NCBI GenBank assembly: GCA_029531795.1
Contig: JAPEIS010000005.1
Location: 186,001 to 250,000 of the forward strand
Origin: Sclerotinia nivalis
Lineage: Eukaryota; Ascomycota; Leotiomycetes; Helotiales; Sclerotiniaceae
Direction of reading: 5' to 3'
Length of the DNA stretch: 64,000 bases
Both the position numbers and the translations under genes were made by a program. Of the stretch, positions 11,175 through 21,818 are shown piece after piece (within the stretch, counting starts at the first letter, position 1; every line of letters begins with the position of its first letter). A model generated the notes under the pieces. It had not been told where the DNA came from. It did no database searches and saw only the letters and a list, made by a program, of their open reading frames with translations.

Positions 11175-11788
11175 ATCCCATTGCAACTCAACATCTTCAA
11201 CAATCTTTCCAGAAATTGCCACCAATCATGCAGCCGAATCAAAGATATCCATCACCCGCTCAGTATGGTACAAATCAGATTTCCGTCGCAACATTAATAC
11301 ACCCACAACACGCGCAGCCCTCTGATCATGAAGGCAGAATTTATCAAGAAGAGCAGATCGAATTGGGATTTAGAGTTAAATGTCGTCATCCAAAATGTGT
11401 GACAATGGTAGATGTCAATGCACCTTTTGGGGCGTGCAATATACATCGGGATGAGTTATCAGACTGGGACTTTTCCTATTGCGACGCAGAGATGCGAGCT
11501 AGTGATCGAGGGGACAGTGGGTTCTTCTTTCCGAACGGGCAATGCATTTATCAAATAAGACAATCGTGGCATAGACTTTGTCAAAATCACACTTTGGGAA
11601 GCTACTCGCATAGAAAATTATTTCAAGACTCTGAGGAAGCAAAAGAGGGGAAATGGTTTGTTGGACGTCATAAAGGTACTGCGCATTTTCCTGTTGGATA
11701 TGGTACATCAAAAACGCTACCATGGGCCCAAAGAAAGAACGTCAACACAGCGCCAGATCACAACTCGAGAGTTGCTGATTCTTATTGA
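11175..11788 (+). pseudogene. 3' half of the host gene split by LINE B
   Basis: This is the continuation of the frame that stops at 4913. It runs from YPIATQHLQQSF to a natural stop at 11786-11788. The segment contains a compact region with conserved-looking cysteines and histidines (KCRHPKC, CNIHRDE, FSYCDAE, FFFPNGQC, LCQNH, HRKLF) and a KEGKWFVGRHKG motif. Part of this recurs in the decayed paralog at about 14450-14800 (FFVNGQC, KEGKWYHGRFEG). No named family was recognised, and the Cys/His pattern could bind metal, but that is speculation. No internal stop or frameshift is present in this half. Confidence 0.72.
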
Positions 11789-12393
11789 CCTATTTTCTAT
11801 TCATGTTTTGTGTCATTATGGCGCTCCACATAAATCCATTGATATGCGGGTAATCTGTATGAGGCTTTCAGCGGCAGGATATAATTATCGGGATGGTTGA
11901 GAGATATTGTCCTGAAATTATCTATGAAACATTGGTTTTCTTGGGGTAAATTTCCATATGTTTTTCGATGCGTTTTGGAGTCCACATGATGGTTATTATC
12001 GCAGGTCAAGGTATATTAGTACAAGGTTGCAGGCAGCCTTTAGCTAGCTTTCACTGATATAATCTGATGCTTGATTCTATTATACAATCCATCTGTAGTG
12101 AAATCATTTACTTAAGTTTGAAGCACAAATACTGCGAGGTACTACTACTCTTGAGCAGTATTGTAATTAGTATTTTCCGTATTTAAAATACGCCCCATTT
12201 TAATAATATATATCGAATTCTTAACAGATAATTATTCCTGTAATTATTGTTGAATTTTATATCACTAAAAATATTATATGTCATTTTAATACTAAATATT
12301 ATTAGGAATATATTGAAGTACTAGAATTTGTATATTTTAAAAGCATTTCAAATCTATTCGAATAGATTCGATTTATTTCAATAGATTAATCTT
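11789..12393. other. 3' flank of the split gene and AT-rich spacer
   Basis: Positions 11930-12110 are similar to 14915-15080, the 3' flank of the paralog, so the duplication includes the downstream region. From about 12180 the sequence becomes very AT-rich, without coding signal. Confidence 0.6.
11930..12110 (+). repeat. Duplicated 3' flank (copy 1 of 2)
   Basis: Shared blocks include TTGGTTTTCTTG, ACAAGGTTGCAGGC and CTGATATAATCTGATG in the same order as at 14915-15080. This supports a tandem segmental duplication that covers both genes and their downstream sequence. Confidence 0.75.
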
Positions 12394-12564
12394 TGTGACA
12401 CAAATGCCGTAAAGAGCTGATAAATCAGAATTCAATTATTTCTTAAAATCTATAACTAACGATAGAAAGATCGATAAACCCGAAGGGGTTATATATGCTA
12501 GCTATAGATATATGATCCACCACGATCGGTGCGATTGACTTATATAATCCTTCGAACCGTGACA
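12394..12564. mobile_element. 171-bp solo LTR-like element
   Basis: It begins TGTGACAC and ends CCGTGACA, and is flanked by the perfect 5-bp duplication ATCTT (12389-12393 and 12565-12569). TG...CA ends and a 5-bp TSD indicate a solo LTR of a different family from the 213-bp LTRs. No internal coding sequence is present. It lies in AT-rich spacer DNA. Confidence 0.82.
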
Positions 12565-13476
12565 ATCTTCATTCCAAACTTAATAAGGTTTGAATATTTT
12601 CAAAATATATAAATTCTAGTATTCTGAAAACTATTAGTATTAATTTATTAGATATATATATAGTTTTATGTAGTATAACCTTGATATTAGTTATTAGTAT
12701 ACTATCGTATAATTACTAATTACAACACTGGAGTTTCGTGTTCAGGAGCAATAACTATAGATGCAGAAATTGCGGAAGATAGATTATAAACCGGCAAGCG
12801 GCAATATCAGCAGTATGATTTTGCATTATTGATTTGAATCTCGATTGTCGATGTTCAAAAAGAAAAGGTAGAGCGGAGTGAGAAAGTGAGGGCGTATTTT
12901 AACACATTTAGGAACGGCTAGAGCTAGACATTACATAGTTTAATGGATTCATACCTGTGAATGAGTCTGTCATGATCGGTAGAGCTTCTATGAATATAAC
13001 CATTTGTAAGGAAATATATGCCGACAATGATGTTTTGTGTATGAATAGATCAAATAAAATACAAATTCGGGCAAAATTGAATCGTAATCGGGGAAAAATA
13101 CGTAGATGTGAATATGAAATTTCAAAGATCTTTCCGGACATATGAATCATGTGTAAATCTTGGTAGGCGAATGACTGATAGAGTATTAGCCCAATTATTT
13201 ATGCTAGATCATGAGTAAATACGCAAGAATGGAGTCATGGAGACGGATATCTTGCAGAATGACTTCGAAGCTCAAACCAGGGAGTGTCTTGCTTGGACTT
13301 TGGTTTAAAATTTGCGAACTTCTCTTCTTCTTCACTCCTTTTTATCTGCACCTCCACAGATAGTATCACATCCAACTCCAAATCACAGAAATAAAAAAAA
13401 CCTTTTCACTTTCTTATCACGCAGCTTGCATAAAATTTGCTCCCGGGGCCGTTCTAATTTACATTATTCTAGTAAC
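12565..13476. other. Spacer before the decayed paralog
   Basis: The first part is AT-rich without coding potential. Overlapping open frames at 12908-13150 on both strands have no recognisable features. The part from about 13290 to 13476 is pyrimidine-rich and probably corresponds to the old promoter/5' leader of the paralog. Confidence 0.5.
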
Positions 13477-14850
13477 ATGTCGAGCCCATGGTCCAGAGGC
13501 AATTATTCCGATAGCAATCAGCAATATCCTCCTAGAAATAATCAAAGTCAAAACACTTACGGTTCGCAAACAGAATATGCCACGGGATGCCCAACAACCA
13601 AACAGTTCTGCATGCGAATGCAGGTGATGAATATCAGGACTTACTTCCCGCAGGTAATAGTGCATTCTATCAACCACATGGAAACAATGATACTGCACCA
13701 TTACCTATGAGCCTTCCGGCTTCCGAGAACTTGTCTGCGCATACTAGTAATGAAGAATACCTTTACCATGATTTTCAACCAAGCGGGCTGACGCAAATGG
13801 CTCCTTATCCTCCATATGCTCCGGTTTTCCTTCAAAACGATTCTTTTTTGCAGAATTGGGATGAAGTTGACTTCCAAGGAACAGCATTGCCAATGCCTGT
13901 ACATACACAACAAGACTTAACAAGCAACCAGGACCGATCTGCCGGAATGTTTCCTCCTACGCACATGAATAACAATGACCAACTTTATCATAACCTATCA
14001 TTGCCCTCAGTACCATCAACAACTTCTTATGGTAAGATTACTTACCCTTTATATCCCAAGGAATCTTCTATACAGAATTGGGATAGTTTTGGCCGGCAAG
14101 GAAAGGGGCCAATAATATCAACACACCCATCAACACACCCATCGTCTCACTTCGGAACTTTAGCTTCCACTCAATCAGTTGATGTCATAAATCAAAGTCA
14201 GGATCACCTAGAATTTCTCCCATAACGTCAAGCCGCCAAGGACGTCTTTCAATCTAATTACCCGGGCTCAATATCATCTAGCGCAAAGAGAAGCGGGGGA
14301 AACCAAAGGAAGAATACAGACGGTTCAGAAGGGTAGCGTACCAAAAGACGGGAGTCACAGAGGTCCACAGAAAACGGGCCATCTCGAGAATATTATTCTA
14401 CCCTCCTCACTTCAAACTCCGATATATCACAACGTGCATTATCTCAGCATGTGACGAACATCGAGGATGTTACACTAACTGGGACTTTCAATACATATTG
14501 CCAAGCGGAAATTAAATGAGGAAAGAAAACGACCCTAATGATTTCTTCGTGAATGGCCAATGTAAAAACAAAAGATCTGAGATGGGTCATGAAAGTGAAT
14601 CTGTTCGTCCCGGAAAACTTTGTCGGCTAACGCATGTTCACATAGAATATACGCACCGAACAAAACTCATAAAGGTCAGATGGGGGGAAAGAAGGGAAAT
14701 GGTATCATGGGCGATTTGAGGGCAATGTCCCCTTGCCACATGGGTATGGAGACGGCGAAGGAAAGGCGTCAAGATATCACCGACATGTACGTAGGTCCTG
14801 TTGCGGGAAAAATCAAGGAGTGGAGTGCCGTTGTGGGGCGACAAATTTAA
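13477..14850 (+). pseudogene. Decayed tandem paralog of the LINE-split gene
   Basis: The ATG at 13477 starts a Gln/Asn/Pro-rich reading frame (MSSPWSRGNYSDSNQQY) that shifts frame near 13585-13600 and continues open to 14225. Beyond that, homology to the 3' half of the split gene is spread over several frames with stops: TYCQAEIK, then NDFFVNGQC (about 14540), then KEGKWYHGRFEG with PHGYG (about 14690-14750). The order of motifs matches 11400-11720. The 3' flanking sequence is also shared. At least two frameshifts and several stops make an intact product unlikely. Unannotated introns could explain some breaks but not the mixed frames within the short conserved region. Confidence 0.68.
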
Positions 14851-15666
14851 TTTTTTTTGAAAGTGTTGGAAGTATAGGGAGAACTAGAAGATAGAGATGC
14901 TTTACGGATGGAATACTGGTTTTCTTGAAGTAAATTTCTACATATCGTTCGATACTTTTTAGATCCACCAGGTGGTTATGTTGGCAGGTTACAAGGTTGC
15001 AGGCGGCCTCTAGCTATAGCTAGCTTCTACTGATATAATCTGATGTTTGATTCCGTTACACAATCGGTCTGTGGAAAATGCTGCAGTATATCTCCTTGAA
15101 TAACCATGTGCTATGTTCGCATGCTTCAAATATCTATACCCTTTTATCTTTTTACATTACAAATATTCTGAATGCCGTGTAACCTGATTTAAAATTGATG
15201 GATTCTTCACCATTACTGTATACATAGTTTTTAACGCTTGTCTTTCAGACCGCAGTAGATACACTTCTGAGCAGTGAAAATGGGGTGACAGTCCCTCATG
15301 TTGTATTCATTATTGGGCTCGAGGGAATGGATGTTGGGATTTATGTGCGCTTCATTTAACCAGTTTCACGGGAAGGGATCTCACAAGACAAACAATTGTC
15401 ACAAGAGTCTGAAGATAAAATTATACATAAATTTCCTTGGCTAACACCTATTAACGACACTGGCCTTCCCTTGCAGTGACCAATACATAGTAATCATATA
15501 AGTGCTTGAGGAAGCAGCGGTTGCTTATATTCGAGCCAGCATACACAGAGAGAAATAAACATCAAAAGGCCCAACGCCGTATAGTAATAACCTGAGTAGC
15601 ACAGCAAAATTATGTAAGAAAGGTAAGTAACAGATAAAAACAATAAAAAGATCTAAAACGTAATTT
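14851..15666. other. 3' flank of the paralog and gene-free spacer
   Basis: Positions 14915-15080 repeat the 3' flank of the split gene. No supported gene, RNA or mobile element was seen in the rest. Confidence 0.5.
14915..15080 (+). repeat. Duplicated 3' flank (copy 2 of 2)
   Basis: It matches 11930-12110 in the same orientation, with substitutions and small indels. It dates the tandem duplication to before the pseudogenisation events. Confidence 0.75.
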
Positions 15667-16707
15667 TCAGTCCCGTGACACATGTAGGTATCGCGGATGG
15701 TAACGTACGATTTGTGCGCAGAGAAGATTAAGCTTGAATTTGTGGTTGATGAGCTTTATCTGATTAGAAAGAAGAAGGCGATTACTTCTATCTTTCCTAT
15801 TATACTTCAAAGAAACCGTCTCGCAGTAAAGATCGTGCTGGAACATCATATCGAGTTGTTCGCACGATAAATCTTCATGTGAATGGCCTGAACCTTCAGC
15901 GTTCTCCCTGTATACAATGTCAATGATATAAGTATTGATAGAAAGAAACAATGTGGTGATTTACTCTGCTTGCTGCCGAGCCGAAAGCTGATCCGCATGT
16001 ACACCAGCTCTCCACAGGTGAGCTTCTTTCCGAGACAACCACCGATGTCGCTAAACCCTCAAGTCAGCGATGTGCCACGCTGAGTAAGACCTCACACTGA
16101 AAAAAAAAACCCCCCTTCCCGCCCAGCATCTCGCAAAAACGTCCTGGAACCTAATCTGCCGCTCGGTCTATACGGCTAGTGCGAAGGGACGTGGATCCCA
16201 ATAGTGCCTTCCCCCCCGACGACCCGAAGGCCACACAGATCGGGGAGTTAGCTACCACCAGACCCATTACGGATCTGGTCTTCACACCAGATACATTTTT
16301 GCACACGATAAGGTAGCTGAAAACACACAATTCTTCCCAGGAGAAGCTTCCCCTAACACATAGTAGGCAGGTTTGAGGTCCCAATGACCAAGTAGAAGTC
16401 TTGCTTATGTCCTGGGTGAAGAGTGCGAAGTCGATCGGCGACTGTGATACCACCTCACTTGAAACCAAACGTGCTTGAGACAGGCTGGCAGACGGGAAGG
16501 AATCGAGACAGTGTGCGTGGAATAGATCTTACGGGTAAGAAGTTAGGATCGAATGGGTCCCTGGGACGTGTATGCTGTGAGGATAAGTGTTAGCTGGAAC
16601 TCCAAGACTTGAAGTTTTTTTCTGAACGCAGCAGGGTGAATTGAGGTGAATTGAATGATAGACTTACGTGTCTTTCGAGGTCATCCGGAGGTTGTGCCAT
16701 TCTTTTG
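15667..16707 (-). other. Possible spliced gene on the minus strand, unresolved
   Basis: Several exon-like pieces with plausible splice sites lie here on the minus strand. A short ATG-started exon (MAQPPDDLERH) near 16697 is followed by a GTAAGT donor. An acceptor after CCTCACAG leads to HTRPRDPFDPNFLP, followed by another GTAAG donor. A CYS-containing segment near 16000 ends at a donor, and an acceptor at TATACAG lies just before 15908. I could not connect these into one continuous frame and recognise no family. It may be a small multi-exon gene or a decayed one. Confidence 0.3.
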
Positions 16708-18860
16708 GCGGGTATTGCCTATGAGTAAAGAAGAACTAAAACAATGGAAGATAATGATCATGAAAGTATAATAAGATGGATGTGATTCTGAATCAAAGAA
16801 AAAAGGAAAAGAGAGTGAAGTTTTGACTGACGTATTGACTGACTTATATAAAAACGATGGGAAGAAGGAAAGCTGAGCAGAATAATGGGGTGATGGATAA
16901 CGGATAATCAAAGGTTCCCACTTGTTCCAATTATCCCACTTGTTCCAACATCCCACTTCCTCAACCTCAACCTCGGGGAAGTGAGTTGCCGAAATGATCT
17001 TGACCGCCTTCGGATACATCGCATGCATTATTATCTACAAGGGGAAAGGTTACAATTTACTTCCCCTCTTTCTTCCCGTACAGAGTACATCGCGCTTTTT
17101 TTGTGAAGACGACATTTTTTCACGACTGATGCATAGCTTTGTGAATTCAAAGAGGAGAGGAGAGGAGAGTTATTGCTTTAACTATTGGTTTAACTAACTA
17201 CTACCGGTACTTTCTTATTTTACAGCCCAACGGGGTTATTTATACGCATTGACTCCAAATTCTACCCGTGTCTACGCGTCTACGTGTTTATGACTCCGTA
17301 ATTCTAATCCTGCTAACAGGTCGGAGGCCTTTTCCGACTTCCGTAACCCACTTTTCTTCACGGGAGATAAGGGAGCGTCCGAAATGGCTGGGGAATCCCA
17401 CAGCCCTTACCCAATCAAGTAACGTCCGCTATTCCGATCTTCTTAGACATATCAGTATCGAGGATTTGGAGCTTTTTTCTTTTTCTTTGTAAGTTTACTA
17501 CACTTACTTATCATATACCATCGTAACATTCTATTGATGATTGATGAATAGCACTTAGCATCGTAATCAATAGAAATTCATTAGAAGGGTTCATTTGCCA
17601 ATTGAATAGAAATCTAATATATCGTCTAATTTAGATCAACGCTTTAAAACATTCAAGATTCAATAATAGTAATAGTCCAAGTTGTATGTATGGTGGTTTG
17701 GCATTCCACAGCCGTTTCAAACGCTCCCGGTAGATCTCTTGGGATTGTCACTTTATACCTTTTTGCATGAGCCAAACCGCTTATCTTGGGACGAAAAAAG
17801 AAGGGGGGAATGTTTCAAAGGGAATGCATGTGAAAAAATATCCTTGTATTGGAGCCACGGCTATCATCTTACGCCTTTTCCTATTCACATAGATGGATGA
17901 TGTTATCTGGGCAAAGATTAGTGTATTCGGACGAAATCCCCGCTCGGCAGCCAATAGCATGGCGATTTATATACTTTACTTATACATTCCCTATATTCAT
18001 TTGTATTATTGTGTGGCAGGTAAATCCTGCGTGCGACGAATGAATTGGTTGAGAAACTTTGAGTCTTGTGTCGATATTTTAAATGAGCTTGAGTGTTTGG
18101 GCCTCCGGTGCGTAGAAACCGTAGAATTCATAGTAATGAAATTTTGAGGTTATTCACAATAAGTGCACCCTATTGACACTAGCAAAAAGCTGCGCAATTA
18201 ACTGTTTTAAATAAAGAGGTTATATTCGCATAGGTTCGAAAGAATTCTTTGGGAGCGACGACTATATAAAAGTCATCGCTTGAGTGAGGTGCACGTGCCA
18301 TAACAGCACGTGACAAGCAACACTCGGAAATTCACTACCACCAGTATTTCATTGAGATTCACGAGCACAAGTATTTTATTCCTGTATTCACGATATATTG
18401 ATGGACTTGTCAATGATTCTACTTGAACCATTACACAGTCTGTTAGCGACATTTATGAGAACCTGAAAATCCGAATTGAATCACATGACCCCCAAGTTTT
18501 GCTGCCTATCACCAAATATGTATGTCTTGCTTTTTAACACACACGACTTCCATCATATTGTAAAAAGTGTGCGGTAACTTCATTCTACAGCTTGAGAGTC
18601 AAGACTCTATTCCCCGCAGTTCGTCGTACGGCACACATCATCGTGATACGGCCCCTGAGACCTCGCTTAGCCCGCATCGACAGTCAGCGCTCAAGACGCA
18701 TGTGGCTGTACCACCAGCTCTGATCCCACGAGTAACTATTTATTTGCCCTTCAACCTACCTGTAACACCTTCATTACAACAACTCTACCTGGTTTGCGAT
18801 AAAACAAAATCCGCAACTTGTCTTTCCATAGATCATTATTCCAATCATTCAACCAGAACC
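16708..18860. other. Gene-poor stretch
   Basis: Short open frames at 17268-17492 and 17682-17900 have no domain or start context that I can support. Two CACGTG hexamers sit close together near 18290-18312, which could be E-box-like sites, but no gene start is adjacent. Nothing else stands out. Confidence 0.4.
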
Positions 18861-19322
18861 ATGGACTGCATTCGAAAGATTAGACAAACATTCAAAGACA
18901 TGTTTACATCGGCATGTAAACCTCACAATGATATCGCTATTTTGAGTGCGTCTTATGTTCTATTTGGCTGCAACGCGTATATGGCTATCTTAAGCAAGTC
19001 TCTTTCCTGCTGCACCAAGTACACGCCTCAATACTTTGTATTTTTTGGCCCAATACATATCTGGCTTTTCGTATTGATCATCCGTCATGGATATAGGGAA
19101 CTCAGAGAGGTATTTTGGGATTGGAAAAGTGAGGAGGCTCAAGAGATCAGGTCTCAGAAGTCGGAGGATGCATCTAAGAATACTTCATCGGAGGCCGACG
19201 AATCCAGCGAAGGAGCCGAGAGCACCAATGGCGGAAAGTCAAAGAGGAGAAATCACCGAGGAGGGGCCAAGGCGAAGAAAGTAAAGGGTAAAGGAGGAGA
19301 GGCCGGAGCTACCCACCGTTAG
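18861..19322 (+). CDS. Small two-helix membrane protein with basic C-terminal tail, unrecognised
   Basis: The open frame extends upstream to 18567 without an ATG, and the first ATG in frame is at 18861, giving 153 residues. Residues about 27-80 hold two hydrophobic segments (IAILSASYVLFGCNAYMAIL and YFVFFGPIHIWLFVLII). They are followed by a charged region (REVFWDWKSEEAQ) and a Ser/Glu then Lys/Arg/Gly-rich tail (KSKRRNHRGGAKAKK). The layout suggests a small membrane-anchored protein with a cytosolic or nuclear-basic tail. No family was recognised. An upstream spliced exon is possible because the frame is open before the ATG. Confidence 0.5.
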   Translation: MDCIRKIRQTFKDMFTSACKPHNDIAILSASYVLFGCNAYMAILSKSLSCCTKYTPQYFVFFGPIHIWLFVLIIRHGYRELREVFWDWKSEEAQEIRSQKSEDASKNTSSEADESSEGAESTNGGKSKRRNHRGGAKAKKVKGKGGEAGATHR

Positions 19323-20341
19323 CGGGGGGTCTATCCTGAGGAAGGATTATGCGGGGAGATTTGTCGGCGCTCTCAAATACAACTATGCTTGAAGCATAAC
19401 TACAAGCTTCACGGTGGATATGTGGTCATGAGATGCAAAAGCTGTGAGAGAGGGATGGGAAGGTTTGCATTTGAGCATGCAATTTCAGTAATAATATTAT
19501 GTAGTGTCTATCTGACTGGGGTTCTTTGATTAGTCATAATCACTGAGTGTTAGTCATCCTTATTTGGTCCTCTTACATAATCATTAGGCAGATTCAATAC
19601 TACCACGTACTTTCACCCTATCAACTATTTAATATTGAGCTAAAGAGAAGAAGTAGATTGATTTACTACGTGTAGGAAGGTTTATACTTTACCTCTACAG
19701 GTTGAGGAAATGTGACGCTAAATTAGCGTCATATCAGTCCTTGCTGCCTGTATGATTTTAGAATTCACAAGTTGCGGGGTTGCCACAAATTTGATTGATG
19801 TTGTCTTCTCGTCCTGTCAAAACTAGAGCACTAGTATATACGCAGTGGAACCTTATCAACTTCACATGTTAGTAATATAACTAATTTAGGGAGAATAAAG
19901 TTTGTGATCTAGTCTATGTACAGTATGCTTACTCAGCATTGATATCTGACACGTCCGAGGAATCGTATCCGCCATCTACGCATCTTAGCCTCTCGCTTAA
20001 ATTAGAACGATAACATATCGATTCGGCCTCCCTGCTGTGATGGTTTTGAAAGCAATGCAATCTTCAGACTCCAAGGTACATCACATCTTGAGGGTACTCA
20101 AGTGCCTCCTAAGCTTGCGGTATGAAAAATATCCATTGATCGTAGAGAATTTACACCTGACTCATCATGTGCCACCTCGCACTTAAAGGAGTCTGTATAC
20201 TATACTAGATTATGACAGTCCGTCTTCTAAGAAACTAATATGGACTATTTTCTAAGAAATTAGTATATATGGCGGCTCGCACACGTATATACATGGAAAA
20301 CCCCTCGCACTTTTTCCCTCTCTCTGTACAAAACATACACG
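19323..20341. other. Intergenic, no features supported
   Basis: Ordinary base composition without long open frames. The last 60 bases before 20342 are pyrimidine-rich and may be the leader of the F-box-like locus. Confidence 0.5.
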
Positions 20342-21818
20342 ATGGAGAATACATGTGACTACCTCCCATATAACACCAACGAAGATTTCGATCTGAAGGA
20401 GAGCGCTAAATACGACCACTTCGAATTCCAACCTCTAAATTGTTTTATCAATATCGAACCCCAAGATGATTTTTCCGAGGGCGAAGTGCGGGATATTATC
20501 ATCGGAATCGAACCTCAAGATAATAATGTCGAATCCAAACTGAACGATTTTATTGTGGAATACAAATCCAAATACATAGAAAGTGTTGTCGAGTTCGAAG
20601 CCGAAGAAACCATTGTTGATTCCGAACCTCAGTTCAGTATCCTCGAGAGACTGCCGCATGAAATTAGGCAAATGGTTTTCGTCCATTGCGGGAGGAGCGC
20701 CTTCTGCTCGGCCGGTCAAGGTTCAGGTCTATTGCAAGCACTTCGAGGACAACCACTGGCTTACAGACACGCCTTATCGATATTTGAGAGGCTGAACAGT
20801 TATGAACTTGAAGCAAGGCTGAAAAATGATGCACTTGGCGAAGATCATCTAGTTGATGAGATGACTAGACTGATGACAGTTAATCAAAAAGAACTGAGTC
20901 CCTTTTCTCATTTAGATTTGGAGCTGACTTTTTAGTAAGCTGACTCCCTTCATAAAAGCCAGGACGAAGCTGATCTAAGAACAGTGGCCATCTAGTTGAG
21001 AATCAGAAACATTATGGTGACTTTTGGGCTTCGACCCCAGAAACAGTCATATGTGATGTTGTCGGACAACTACACAATGCTAGTTGCACTCGAGACGTGA
21101 GTCTTTCCTACGAGATGAGCTTGCCAACTAAATGGAGCTCCCGCATCATTCTTTGCCAAAATGATCAAGGCGATTGAGCATTCCTCAAAAACTTTCTTTC
21201 CCTCGTTCTCTGTCGTAATCTCACAAGGGTGATAGTTCCATTACCAAATCCCGAAAATCACCTTGGCAGTTCGACTGCTACTGAGTACCTTTATCATAGA
21301 GAAAATACTTATCTCAATCATCGTGCAAAACAAGATTCACTGGCATTAGCAATTATTGAGAATATTGATAAGAAATTGGGCGTCCAAGGCGTCATTCTAG
21401 GCAGGTCGAAGGATACTTTGTCAGGTTTCTGCATGTGGGAAGCTCCTAAAGGACAATTCATGGATTGGAGCCAGGAGATGATAGAGCCATGGGCTCTCCG
21501 AGGTGGCTTCGGGAAGACTTTTCTTGACCACGAGAACAACTATTTCGAGCTTAAGGAGTGTAAACGTAATGGAATGTTCTCCATGAGCAATCGATACGAA
21601 ACGAAGTCAATGAAATGTTCATCGTACATGCGAAAGGGAATTGGCTGTTGTGTAGGATGGACGGGAATGTTGCCGTCCATGTAGTTCATGAAGGTTCTGG
21701 AGAGAGAAAAAAAGTGCCAATGTGTTCTGAGGGGAGAAAAGACCCGTGGCTAAAGAGTCCGCACGGATTCCGACGATGGGAATCGTCTGAATCGGATTGG
21801 AATATTCCATTCTTTTAA
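20342..21818 (+). pseudogene. Decayed F-box-like gene
   Basis: The ATG at 20342 opens an acidic N-terminal region followed by SILERLPHEIRQMVFVHCG (about 20636-20693), which has the LP-x-EI pattern of an F-box. After this the coding signal jumps between frames. VQVYCKHFEDNHWLTDTPYR is in a second frame (about 20715-20790), LNSYELEARLKNDALG is back in the first, PLPNPENHLGSSTATEYLYH to NNYFELKE is in a third (21229-21600), and FIVHAKGNWLLCRMDGNVAV is in another (21615-21818). The pieces read as one protein broken by at least three frameshifts plus stops. Introns could explain one break at most. F-box proteins normally recruit substrates to SCF ubiquitin ligases. Confidence 0.6.
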
